64,000 bases of DNA from Apis mellifera. Lineage: Eukaryota; Arthropoda; Insecta; Hymenoptera; Apidae. Both the position numbers and the translations under genes were made by a program. This document shows positions 41,159 to 52,270 of this stretch, one piece after another. The DNA is taken from the NCBI RefSeq assembly GCF_003254395.2, contig NC_037638.1, forward strand, positions 5,505,001 to 5,569,000, in the 5' to 3' direction. How positions within the stretch are numbered: position 1 is the first letter of the stretch; each line of letters begins with the position of its first letter. The notes beneath the pieces are model-generated. The model was not told where the DNA came from and searched no databases. It saw only the letters and a list, made by a program, of their open reading frames with translations.

Positions 41159-42024
41159 AAATAAATTGGGTCACGACCCCGTTTAAAAAGAACCTCTAGG
41201 CTAGCGAGAAGAATCAAACAATCCGCACACACAGAACCGAATTGCTTCTCTTTTGCTTGATTTTTCGAATTAATGCGCCTTTCTCTATTGTCTATTTAAC
41301 GCTTCGCTCGACATTTTTCGTTCGAATTAATTGTACTATTAAACATCGATGTTGCTGAAAATTTCTTATTTGAAAGGACAGAATGATTTATTCTTTTCTA
41401 ATGTATATCTTTGTTTAATATTATTTATAGATTTTAATTTTTTTTTCATTTTTATATCTTTGATAGAATATGTCATATAATTGGAAATTACAAAAGTTTC
41501 TAAAAAAATCTTGGGCCAAGTTCCAATAATTTTTGTTGATATGATCTTGTTTATGGTATGTCATTCTCGAAACTATTTCTAACTCGAAAGTCATTTCAAG
41601 ATCAAAATTTTAATATCATGTATGGATTTCAAAAACGTTTTTTTTTACAAATTTTTAACACTATTTTTAGTGAAAGTATTTGAAAATTTATTATGATTTA
41701 AACATATTAATTTTATACTTCTTGAATGAATACATCATGTATACTCTGTTCCTTTGAAACTAATATTAATGGCATATTGAAATTTATCATCATCTAAAAA
41801 AAAATAACACATAAATATTTACAAAAGTTAAAAAATATTCAAAAAATTCTAATCGAATTTTATCCAAATAATTCCAAGAAAAAAAGACTAAACTTTTCGA
41901 TCGATGATAATCTCGATACTTCCGTTTTAGTTTGAATACTTTCTTGAATAATTTCAAAACGATCTGGGCATTCAATTCTGCCTCTTAAGCTCCTCCTTTT
42001 CATGGATATGGTCGATAAAACAGT

Positions 42025-42110
42025 CGCGTTCGCTCACTCAAAAAGGTTGTGATGACCGCTAGGGCCTGATACACAGGCAAGCATCACACCCAGGTTGAGT
42101 GAGTCCACGT
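42025..42110 (-). ncRNA. mir-307: mir-307 microRNA precursor
   Basis: The minus strand folds into a clean hairpin with three stem blocks: ACTCACTCAA region against TTGAGTGAG, TGTGATG against CATCACA, and GCCTG against CAGGC around a five-base ATACA-type loop. The 5p arm (42083-42104) agrees over its 22 nt with insect miR-307-5p as I recall it, beginning ACTCACTCAACCTGGGTG. The 3p arm (42031-42052) begins TCACAACCTTTTTGAGTGAG, which has the miR-307-3p seed CACAACC. It has TTTT where I recall Drosophila having CTCC, a known kind of species difference in the middle of the mature sequence. miR-307 is a conserved arthropod microRNA that represses targets post-transcriptionally. It lies on the same strand as the metalloproteinase exons and could be processed from that gene's intron or from its own transcript. 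The exact ends of the precursor are approximate. Confidence 0.95.
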
Positions 42111-43214
42111 GACCGCCATTTTCGAGATGCTCCTCCAATGTCCAATTCTAACGATTTCATCGTGGCTCTTTACGTTATTGCTTTATCTTTAAAGATGTTC
42201 TTCTGTTCTTCAACTTTTTCGAATATTTTATTTCATCTTTCTTTTCATCTTTGTTATAATTTTTATAGAAGTTAAAAAATATATCAAATTATGAAAAATT
42301 TTTCAAATTATATTAATTATGAATATTTAGATTATATTTTGGAATCTTTAAAGGACTTTAAAAGATTCAAGGAATTCATATTATATAAAATTACGAGAAT
42401 TACAATATAGAGAATTATATTATTATATTTGAAAAATAATTTATTTACAGAATTATATATTATATATAAGATTAATTATATAAGTTTTCACATTAAAATT
42501 TTTATGTGTTCATGAATTATTATGAACTAATTATTATTTATTACTTGTAAAACTTTTAGATATATATTTTTAAATATAAGTTATAAATATTCTTAAACAT
42601 TTTTATAATTATTTATTTTTATTCACAAATATAAATTAGAAATATAAATAATTTAAATTTATATCATTTTTAATATAATTCATATTGTTTAAATAAATTG
42701 GAAAATATAGCAGAACAGTTTTCTGTTCACAAGATATGAAAACCAAATCAAATATAGGAGAAATAGACACGATTACGTATGCTCATTCGAAGAATACTGT
42801 CATAAACTATTAATCGTATACATTACCAAATATATTTTCCCAATATTATTTTAAAATATAGAAAATAATCCCAATACACTATCAAATACAATATTCAATC
42901 TATTAACTCTTTGTTTGCCAATATTCTTTATCAAATAAAATAACTTTTGTGTCAGATACACAAAGCTATCCAGATTTATATATTCGTATATACATCAAAT
43001 TCTAAATTAAAATAAATAAAAATATTTTAAAACCAATTGAAATATCACTTTTAAAATTGATATACAGTTTTACTGCATCTATGAGACAAAATTTAATACT
43101 TTGAGAAATCTTCTTTTCCATATAGATAATTTTATGAAACGAAAACTTTCAGCTTAATATTACGAAGCCTAATGTAGTCTAAAGTAACTTAAAGATGTAT
43201 GAAAAATTACAGGC

Positions 43215-43316
43215 TCGAAACGAATCGGTAAAGTTCGGGTGAAATCGACCAAGATCGTAAATTGAACGATAATCTAACTTCGGGTCAGCTCGGCAATAAT
43301 CGGGCACGATCGGTTC
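43215..43316. repeat. 10-bp-phased TCG array, copy 3
   Basis: TCG recurs at 43215, 43225, 43235, 43245 and 43255. After a 25-bp step (a half-unit shift) it recurs at 43280, 43290, 43300 and 43310. Units include CGAATCGGTA, AAGTTCGGGT and CAATAATCGG. The two sub-arrays each keep exact 10-bp register, so the array looks like two blocks joined out of phase. Confidence 0.85.
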
Positions 43317-45970
43317 GCTCGTGAAATATAATAAGCAAGGAACTACATGCATTTATATATATTATTTCGAGATCAAATTTAATAAATCAATTTAATAAAA
43401 ATTTACATATTATTACACATCTACGTATAAAAACATTTTTGAAACCTTAAATCGACTATCAATACTATTATATACGGTACTTGTAATTTACAAGAATAGC
43501 CACAAAATTGCAATAGAAATTCTATCGATATCGAGATAAGATGAGCAATTTCGCGCAGACGTCTGAATACCAGCACGTTTCAACCGCTTATTCGTTCTCT
43601 GACCAGGACAGCACTTATCCTTTGGAAAGGGTCATCCTGTAGATTCAACGGTATTTTCCAAGGACCGTAGACCGATCTGCTTAGTTCACTCTTAACGCGT
43701 GAGCGCGCGTCAAACAACCGAACGAACAGGCATTCCGCTGTAATTTCCGCCATGGGAAATGCAACTGAATTTCGTCGAGTGCGCGTCGAGCGTACGGAAT
43801 GACGAATGTGCAGAACAGACACTAAGGATTGGTGGCTAAGGGGATTACACTTAGGCTTTCAAAGGAAACGACGTAATCGAAAACTGTCAGAAGACGAAGA
43901 AACGAAATAAAAACGAAAAATAATAACAGGAAGGAAAAAAGATAGATTATATAAATAATACGCGTAATAAGATTTTACAGTGATTGAGAATTATAGTAAA
44001 AGTAATAATTGAATAATAATTCTTCAATTTAGCTTGTAATATAGAATAAAAAAGAAAAAGATTAAAATTTCTACTTTCTCACTTTTATATTACTGTTGTA
44101 TAAATGCGATAAATATTAAATAACATATACAAAAGAGAAAATAAGAAACGAAAGGGAAATTTTCGATAAGGCGAAGTTGAATACGCAAAATGCGAGAAAG
44201 AAATCGATTTTTGCGGCGGCGAAATAAGCGAACAAGGAAGCAGACAAACGAGGTCGAGGCTCGAAAAGCGGAGGAAAACACGGGCAGCTGAAAAGAGGAC
44301 AAGAGTCACGGGTAAGAAAAGGGTCAACACGTATTTGTCCACGCTTTGCCTGAAGATAACAAGACTGAGGGATAATAGAAGCCGCGAAAGGACGTTTCGT
44401 TGGAAATGCCTCTTTAAAAGGCACGGTTTAAAATGGATTACAGGAGATCGGCCAAGTAGTTCCTTCTCGAAATTTACAAAGAAATATTTAATCGTGGATT
44501 AATTTCTCTTTCGCATTTTCATCAACGATAAATCTTCTTTTCACGGATCTTTTACAATTTAACCTTTGTTCAAACGTTTGTAATATTATTATGTATATTT
44601 GTCTCATGTCCAGAATTATAAATTGCTACGATGAATTTAAATATTTCATTAATTTTTAAATATTCTTTTGATAAATAAATCCTTTAAAAAAAAAAATTCT
44701 TTCTCCATTTTAGAGCTAAAAAGTACGAAAAAAATTTTAATTCAATTCTTCCAAGAATTAAATCTTATGATATAATTAAAAATCGATTAAAACATTGGAT
44801 AGAAAATTGAATGTATCGATCGTTGTTAAATAATTTAAAAACTTCTTTAATTAAAAAAAATCGAACTAAATTGAATTAGAAATTTAAAAATAAATAAAGA
44901 GAATACTAGAGAAACTGTATTTCAAAAAAACAGAACAGAGACTTTATATTTTAAAATATTCCACTCTTCGAATATTCTTAAAAAATATTTATTTCTCCGT
45001 TATGAGTAGCAATTTTTAATATCCATTAAAACCATTTTCTTGTAATTGTACTTTTAGATACGAAAAAGGCCTCAATAACGATCATCAGCTTCTTCATTAG
45101 AAAAATATATCGAAGAATTTTTTGACAACGTTAAATTTCAAAACATGTTTTTTATTAGTTTTGAATACAATACAATAATAAAATTTACAACGATATTAAA
45201 AGAAAGAATTTAATCAAATATTGAAAAAGAATTTTTGAAATTTTTTTTATAAACGATTATTCTTTGAGATCATCCGAGATAATAATAATTCAAGGGTTAA
45301 AAGATTGATTTAAACAGGCGTGAAAGAGAGAATGGCATTAATTAAAATTAATTCACACATAACAGGACTAAGAGTAGGTGCTTTGTTGCCGTGAAATGAG
45401 CCAGCCTGGTGCAGGCATCTCCGGCCCTGACATTTCTAAGGGTTCTACAGGAGTCTCTTTTCCTTCCTCTCTCCCTCCTTTTTTTTTTTTCGCGTCGCTG
45501 GATGCAACGACGGTGTTGCATTTCGTGATCAACGAGGAGCACTTTCGGTGCTCGAAGGGAGACACCGAGGAGTACCCTTTCAGTCAGGCCCTGAGTAGAC
45601 GGTGTTGAAATCGTGCTGGACGAGGGAACACCCTCGCCAATGAAAGTCGACACCTCGTCGAGGAGACAGACTTACTGGGGCTTTTGTAACGATCGCGCCT
45701 GGAAACCCGTCAGATTCAGTCTGGTGTATCGTTAATTGAGAAAAGTTGCGATTTATAAGATATTTGCATTTTTCTTCTCCTTTTCGAAGACATTTATCGG
45801 TCAAATTTTTAAAATTCGTGTCTTATAGGCATCTGAGAATTATAATAATGTGTGAATATCAAGGTACAATTCATATTTCTTAATTATATATAAAATTAAT
45901 AAATACGAATATACGTGACCAATCAGATTCGAGATAAATGAGACAGACGAAAATATCCGAAGTTGGAGCT

Positions 45971-46079
45971 GATCGCTCTTCGGCCATCTTCGGCCATCTT
46001 CGACTTACGTCGGTAAATTAGAGAATCTCGAGCGGAGCCGAACGTTCTTCGGTCATCTTCGGTTAACATCGGTAAATTA
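45971..46079. repeat. 10-bp-phased TTCGG array, copy 4 (two tandem blocks)
   Basis: The first block has the repeated unit CCATCTTCGG, with the CG of the core at 45981, 45991, 46001 and 46011. It ends in TCGGTAAATTAG. About 60 bp later a second block has TCGG at 46049, 46059 and 46069, also ending in TCGGTAAATTAG. GGAGCTGATCGCTCTTCGG and GGAGCCGAACGTTCTTCGG start the two blocks, so this is a duplicated decamer array. Confidence 0.85.
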
Positions 46080-47025
46080 GAAAAATACGAATCCTACAGT
46101 CGATTATATTTCGAATTCATTTTCGAACATTTTTCGTACAATAGACAAAGGAATCAGCATCTGAGACGAGAAAGAAAAAAAAAAAAATTCGTTAGCCATA
46201 CGAAATCGGCTTGCATTGGCATAGAAGAGTTTAATGATCGCCATGCCAGCAGCCGTAATTAACGTAATACTCGTTAAAGGTAGTCCCGCCAGTCTTAAGA
46301 GTGATTGCCCGCACACACGAACGCCTTTTCAAGAGCTTAAAAAATATCTAGACGCGACTAACGATCAAAAGAGAGACCAAGAATTATAAGACGAGGAGCG
46401 AGTCCGTCTTTTTCTCGATGATTCAAGAACAAACATAGTTCTGAGACATGCTAGGATTTTTGTCTCGGTTTTTCCAGACATATTAACATAAATAATTGTT
46501 GTGAGGTTGCCTTTGAAGAATTTTCGGTGATATAACCACTTTTGATATATTAAAATAATTTCAGTAAAAATATTAAATATTACAAAATATATTGATCATA
46601 ATATAAATATTCTCAAAAATAAATTATCAAAATACCACCATGAAACTTTATTTTTAAGATTCTAATTTTATCTTAATTTTAATCTAAGCATTTATCCCTC
46701 TAAATCTCAATTCTCAATTCCCTTTTCACTTCACCGATTCTAAAGTTACAAAATCTCATTCTCACAATTACTAAATATCTCTAGATCTATCCATTAATTA
46801 ATTCCAAAGTTACCAGATTTAATTTCCAAAATCTCAATTCCATCTCGGTCCATCCCAAGCGCGCTATAATCAGAATAATAACGCGATTAGATTGGCAAAC
46901 ACAATGAAGCCTGCAAAGAACAATTCTATTAAATTGATCAATCGATCAGAATCTATTTAAATTTACCTAACAAGTGGTTTCAACGACTCATAAGCGCGGA
47001 AGTGAATCGAATCAGATATTAGAAA

Positions 47026-47192
47026 GCGAGCGAGCGAGCGAGCGAGAGAGAGAGAGAGAGAGCGAGTGAGCGAGCGAGAAAGAGAAAGAGAGCGAGCGAG
47101 AGAGAGAGAGCGAGAGCGAGCGAGCGAGCGAGAGAGAGAGTGAGAGCGAGCGAGAGAGAAAGCGAGAGCGAGCGAGCGAGCGAGAGAGGGGG
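47026..47192. repeat. GAGC/GA compound microsatellite
   Basis: About 165 bp of interleaved (GCGA)n and (GA)n, strictly purine apart from the C of GCGA. The overlapping minus-strand frames of Leu-Ala-Arg-Ser repeats are its translation and are not genes. Long GA arrays can bind GAGA factor. Confidence 0.97.
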
Positions 47193-49181
47193 AGGCCGCG
47201 AGTTTAATGGATGCACACAACTGAAAGGTTGGCGTGAAATGGCACACTAGAAGCGTCTAAATTGATGGTCACACGAATGTCGGCGAAGAGACGACGTTGC
47301 GTTAAAGCAGATTTACCTGGCTGGAAAGGGGCAGCCCTGAAACAGGCTGGCCACAACCGTAGCCCGCCGAAGGCACGCAATAACGAACGACTAAATTAAA
47401 TTGAAAGCCCTCACCGGCAGACGACCCTTCACAGCTCCGCGGCTAACATAGGCTTTCAACTAATTAGGTCGTCTACCCGCAAGAAGATACTTCTTGTCAT
47501 CTGACACATGTACACTTCATTTTCACCAACTTGAAGAACTTTGAGAAACTTTGTCTTAACGGTTTCAATTATTTTCACGAATCTTTCCATATTTCTTAAA
47601 TGTGAAATAATTTTTGTTCTGCGTTATATATAATATGGCTGCGTTCAATCAATTGACTATGAAGTATTTTTGCACTTGAGTTTGTAAGCAATTGATATAT
47701 AAAAGAGCAAGCAGATTTTCTTCAGAGAGTCTCTTCTTGCATATCTCAAATTATTAAATTGTAAGTTTGAAGTTAAACTTTTTTAATATTGTTGAATTAT
47801 TAATTGTTATAATAAAAAGTGAGAAATGTGATAATAAAATAAGTGAAATTTGAATAACATGATGATATATAGAAATAACAATTTGTAAAAGTTGTTGTAT
47901 TCATTTTCATGCTTTTGTTTGTTTTAACTTTTAAATTACTGTTATTTGATTGTAGAAAAAAATTATACGACTTTTATAAATAAAAAGTTTGGTACAAACG
48001 TTGTTATGAAATACAAGATATAGATGTTAAAATCTGTTCTTAAAGGGTTGTGCATTATGAAAGAATTTTCGAGTATCTTGAGATCTTAAAGTGCTAAAAG
48101 TGAGTCAGGTAAACTGTTATGTTAGTCACAAAGGGAAAGATTACAAGGAGCGTACTGCATTTTGCATTTTGCAATATGAAATTTAAAACACAGAGTATTA
48201 TGTTTTTAATTATGTTTTTAAAGTCATAAAGTATTTTAATATTTTAAATTTGTATTATATCCTCATTTTAATATGCGCAAATTAATTACTAATTCTGTTA
48301 TATCCTTTCCATTATCCTTAAACAATTCCTTTTAAAATTTTACCTTAAAAAAGTAACTTGTAAATGTGAATAAATGAAATTTAAAATTTAAAATTTTATT
48401 TTTTCATTATAACACCTAACTTCTGAAAAAAAAAGTAAAAAGTTGGAAAAGTTTTCTCCAAGGTCTAAACTGAAATTTATTATACCTTAAGTGAGAGAAA
48501 ATAAAATGAATATGAAAACATGAAACATTTTACATTTGTTAAATAATAAAATAGTAGTTTTCAAATTGTTGAACAATTATATATATATAATATAATATAT
48601 TGACAACAATTTGAATTAAATATAAAGATATACTTACAAATTTTTAAAACTTTAAAAATAAACATACATCCTAACCTCTCTATTTTAATCTTTTTATATC
48701 TTAATTTTTTTTTAACAACTTTATAAATTTCTCTATTAAAATAGATGTAACATTGCTCACAATTTGCTTAGATTAAATTTTTATTTACCGAAATATTGAA
48801 AAATCTATTTTTTTTAAATAAAAAAAGAAATTTCTTAACCACTTTCGCAGTTACACTTAATTACACTTACTTTAACGAAACGATGAACATTCAAGATGCG
48901 CGGACGAGATGCGCAGAAAGCACGTAGTTAAATAGCGCATAATAATCTTAATAAAACAATTAACAAGCTTTGGGGCTCGACAAGCGTGAAAATTAAGCTT
49001 AACGGAATTACCGTGGCCGCGAGTTCGAATTAGCTGAAAAAACCAGAGCAAGTTTGCACGAGAATCCAGGAGAAAAGCAGGGTTTTAAACTCGCGGCTAA
49101 AAGAGACAATTATACCCCCTCTCTCGTCAAAATTCGCGCCGTTTTAACATCGTTACTAGGATCGAAAAGTATAATTACATA

Positions 49182-49650
49182 TACAGCGTGTCTCTAAAAT
49201 CATAGTATAAGATTAGATAGTATTTCTACATGCAAAAATAGAATAATATTTTTTCGTTTTTAAGTAAATCAAGCTAAAAAAATTTCAAATATATATGAAT
49301 ATTGGTTACTTTTCAATAAATACGAAGAAGATAATGCTACATATGAAAATAAATGAAAAAAAAATGAAAAATAAATTTTTTTCATTTAAAAATTGTACTA
49401 TAAAAATTCATTGATTATAGAACTCTTTAAACGTGAAATTCAATTCAATAATAATAGAATTTTTTAAAAATAATAAAATTCTATATTTTTTATTTATTTT
49501 CACGTGTAAAATAATTTCTATTTGAAATTTCACTTATGTTTAAAAAATTGTCAAATGAATATTGAAATTACTTGAGAACGAAATCTTAAACGAAAATTAT
49601 TACTCTTTTCTTTCGACATATTTTTAGCACGATTTCGAAGACACCCTGTA
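49182..49650. mobile_element. Mariner-type MITE (non-autonomous DNA transposon remnant)
   Basis: The left end reads TACAGCGTGTCTCTAAAATC. The right end, on the other strand, reads TACAGGGTGTCTTCGAAATC. These terminal inverted repeats match at 17 of 22 positions. TATA flanks both ends if the element is taken to start at CAG, consistent with the TA target site of Tc1/mariner elements. CAGGGTGTC-type ends are common in that superfamily. The 469-bp element has an AT-rich interior with no transposase frame, so it would depend on a transposase elsewhere. The mismatched ends suggest it is old. Confidence 0.7.
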
Positions 49651-50144
49651 TATCGAATTTCGCGCGGTGCGAATAATACGTGATATTAAATTTCACGCAT
49701 TGTTTAATATAAAGCTCGTTTGGTGTTTTGCCAGTGCTATTTTATCATTATATCGCTGTGATATTTAATCGATATGGAAACATTCGTAATTACAGTTTTC
49801 GCAACGAAGTAAAATTAATATTGGAATGAGTAAATGGAAAAATGTTTAACTAAATTTGCAATGAATTTGCAATGGTTAATTTTGCTTGATCGTAAATATT
49901 CTTACGATAAATTTAAAAGGAAAAAAAATTATAAAAAAATAATTAAATATTGTATAATAAAAATATTATAATTACGTTTTTATATATAATTAAATATTCT
50001 ATATATTAATTATTATACATACATATATATATAATTAAATATAATTTATTTCCATAACGGAGACACACAGACAATGGAGAAAATATGAGATAGAACCGAG
50101 TGAAACGTTAAAATTATAAAATCATCAAATGAACGATGAATAAC

Positions 50145-50172
<28 letters not shown>
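50145..50172. repeat. Poly(A) run of 28
   Basis: An uninterrupted A28. No retroelement body or target-site duplication is recognisable upstream, so it is treated as a simple repeat. Confidence 0.95.
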
Positions 50173-50175
<3 letters not shown>

Positions 50176-50649
50176 AAATGAAATCTTATTTCATTCGATA
50201 AACGATATCCGATATCGAGTGGGGCAAGATGATAGAGGGGATAAAAACTCTTCTGTTTGTTAATCTCTTCTTTCCACATCGATGCAGTGCTCGTAATTAT
50301 TCCCCGTTCACCCCTCCGATTTCAGCTAGTGAAAAAGAGGTTCTAAAAGACGCGACGGCATTTTATCTGGCCGTAATACGTCCTTTGTGGAAAGAAATGG
50401 CAGAAAGAGACGAGCTGCTTTCAGGAGTTTTACACCGACTATAAAAAGTATTCACGGTTGAACAACGTTCAATTTTTATCTATAATTTCTCTTCTATTTC
50501 ATATTTGTTGATGTACAAGGTGTTAATATTTTTGAAGAGTCGATTCTGAAGATTAAAGCAAACACAAAAATTGGCATAGAAAAATTTCGACTGAAACACA
50601 TGTTTATTAAGTTACACGTGAAGTTTGCGTCGGATGAAGCAAGACGCGT

Positions 50650-50709
50650 CTCGCTCTATCTTCATCTCGCTCGGCTTAACTTCGGCTAACTTCAAATTGC
50701 TTGCAACTT
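50650..50709. repeat. 10-bp-phased CTTCGG-type array, copy 5
   Basis: Six consecutive decamers begin with CT at 50650, 50660, 50670, 50680, 50690 and 50700: CTCGCTCTAT, CTTCATCTCG, CTCGGCTTAA, CTTCGGCTAA, CTTCAAATTG and CTTGCAACTT. The CG core is lost in some units, so this is a more eroded member. CTTCGGCTAA resembles units of the 45971-46079 array. Confidence 0.6.
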
Positions 50710-51988
50710 GACAGGTCTCGAATAACCTATATTTTTACGTACGAACTTTTGTGTTTGTTTTAATTTCGATTTAAAGATATTCTACGAATGTAAATAATAT
50801 GTGTGCGAATGTAAATAATGTGTGTGTGAAAATGAATGTTTCGTGTATCATATAATTATAATTCGAAAACAAAAAAGATCCTGAAAATATTATATGCAAT
50901 TCTCGTTTCTTTGAAACTTCGTCAAGACTTAATTATTACGAATACTTGGGACAGCAGAGAATAGACGGAATGTAACAGGAATGGAGAAGTTAACTCTCGT
51001 ATCCAATCAGGAAGAACAATTCGTGTCGCATTTACATAAATACATAATTCTCGAGCAGTTCCCTTCGAGGTTTCGAATTACTCCCATGAAGCGGTCAGAA
51101 ACTCGCACGGAAACGTCCAATGTGTTAATATTTAACTATCAGTTTTAGCAGAATAGCCCAATTACAAAGTTTACCGCAATTTCTTATTTATTTCTAACTA
51201 GCGACACTTGCTATTTTTTATAATCATTTATCCTTATCCGTAATTATGAATTTTTCCATCTTATCGATCAAAGTTAAATATTTACGTTTTTTTTTCTAAT
51301 TTATTTGAAATTTTAATTTTTATTCGAAAAAAATATCGCGAAAAAATTCGTTTCAGATATTCGTTTAAACTTCGATCTAATATCAAAAAGAGCAATATTG
51401 ACGGGACGGAAAATAAACAATTCATATTTGGAATGTGAAATTCCATATATCACATTCAATGATAAATATTTGCATGTATGTATATTTATATACGTAGACA
51501 TGAATATTTAAAATATTTTAAATATATCGAATTAACAATATATTTGTTTCACGAGCGGATTGTAATTTTTCCCGAATTATCGAAAATTACAATTTCCATT
51601 ACGAGCCATTGAATAAATTTTTCTGAAAAAAAAAAAATCGAATAGAAATGGAAGTAATGAGTGTCACGTGGAAATTTCGCTGGACGATACATTACGGCTG
51701 ACATTTCATCAATTACACGGATTCGATCGATCTTAGTTCAGTTTTTCATCGATGAATTAGTATCATAGCGCTATTAATCTTGTCTCAAGACAGAAAAACG
51801 AATGAAACATCGAAAACAAGTTCTGATCCAAGGTATATAGAGCATAATGTATATAAACAGTAATGGAATTATATAAAATAGAAATTTCTAATAATATAAA
51901 TATTATTTCTAAATATGGTGAAATTTTATATTTTCTTTCTGTTACGCTATATATTATATTCTTTATATAAAATAGTATTTTATTTTTC

Positions 51989-52270
51989 AGTTTTTATTTA
52001 TAACTAGAATAACACTAGCACTGCCAACCTAGAATGTTACTAAATTATCACTATTGGGGGAATTCTTTTTGCCATAGGTTTTTCAAAACGACAATATATA
52101 TTTAATTTTTTCCATTTCATTTTAATAATAAATAGTATTTTATTATTTTTCAGTTTTTTATTTATAACTAGAATAACACTAGCACTGCCAACCTAAAATG
52201 TTACTAAATTATTACTATTGGGGGAATTCTTTTTGCCATAGGTTTTTCAAGACGACAATATATTTAATTT
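51989..52270. repeat. Direct duplication, about 120-bp core, 164-bp spacing
   Basis: A block beginning AGTTTTT(A)TTTATAACTAG and including ACACTAGCACTGCCAACCTA and TATTGGGGGAATTCTTTTTG occurs at about 51989-52110 and again at about 52152-52270. Only a few bases differ, such as ACCTAGAATG against ACCTAAAATG. An AATAGTATTTTATT word precedes each copy. A fragment resembling its middle, GCCAGTGCTA on the other strand, occurs near 49730, so it may be part of a dispersed element. Confidence 0.9.

Larger units (their letters stand above)
34807..42024. other. Non-coding region, part 2
   Basis: Mostly AT-rich without a recognised exon. It contains a CGA decamer array (35584-35663), a 205-bp tandem duplication (38771-39193), and GC-richer patches at 35690-35820, 36480-36720, 37320-37700, 39190-39310 and 40880-41250. 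The last holds an 87-codon stop-free plus-strand frame (40901-41161) and the Grainyhead-type palindrome. A TTAGGTTAGG word occurs at about 40704. Confidence 0.5.
42111..49181. other. Non-coding region, part 3
   Basis: No exon was recognised. AT-rich DNA alternates with GC-richer patches at 43530-43830, 44190-44460, 45360-45700, 46190-46400, 47190-47480 and 48880-49160. Short open frames over these patches are arginine/serine-rich or low complexity and appear on both strands, as expected for chance frames. Two CGA/TCGG decamer arrays (43215-43316, 45971-46079) and the GAGC/GA microsatellite lie here. Confidence 0.5.

Noticed and set aside
46963..47247. Leu-Ala-Arg-Ser repeat protein frames
   Set aside because: They are the translation of the GAGC/GA microsatellite, with equivalent frames overlapping.
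47300..47400. Possible minus-strand micro-exon ending CCAGCCAG before GTAAAT
   Set aside because: A donor-like and acceptor-like pair exists, but the peptide matches no part of a metalloproteinase and nothing else supports it.
50145..50172. Poly(A) tail of a retroposed gene
   Set aside because: No processed gene body or target-site duplication could be found upstream.
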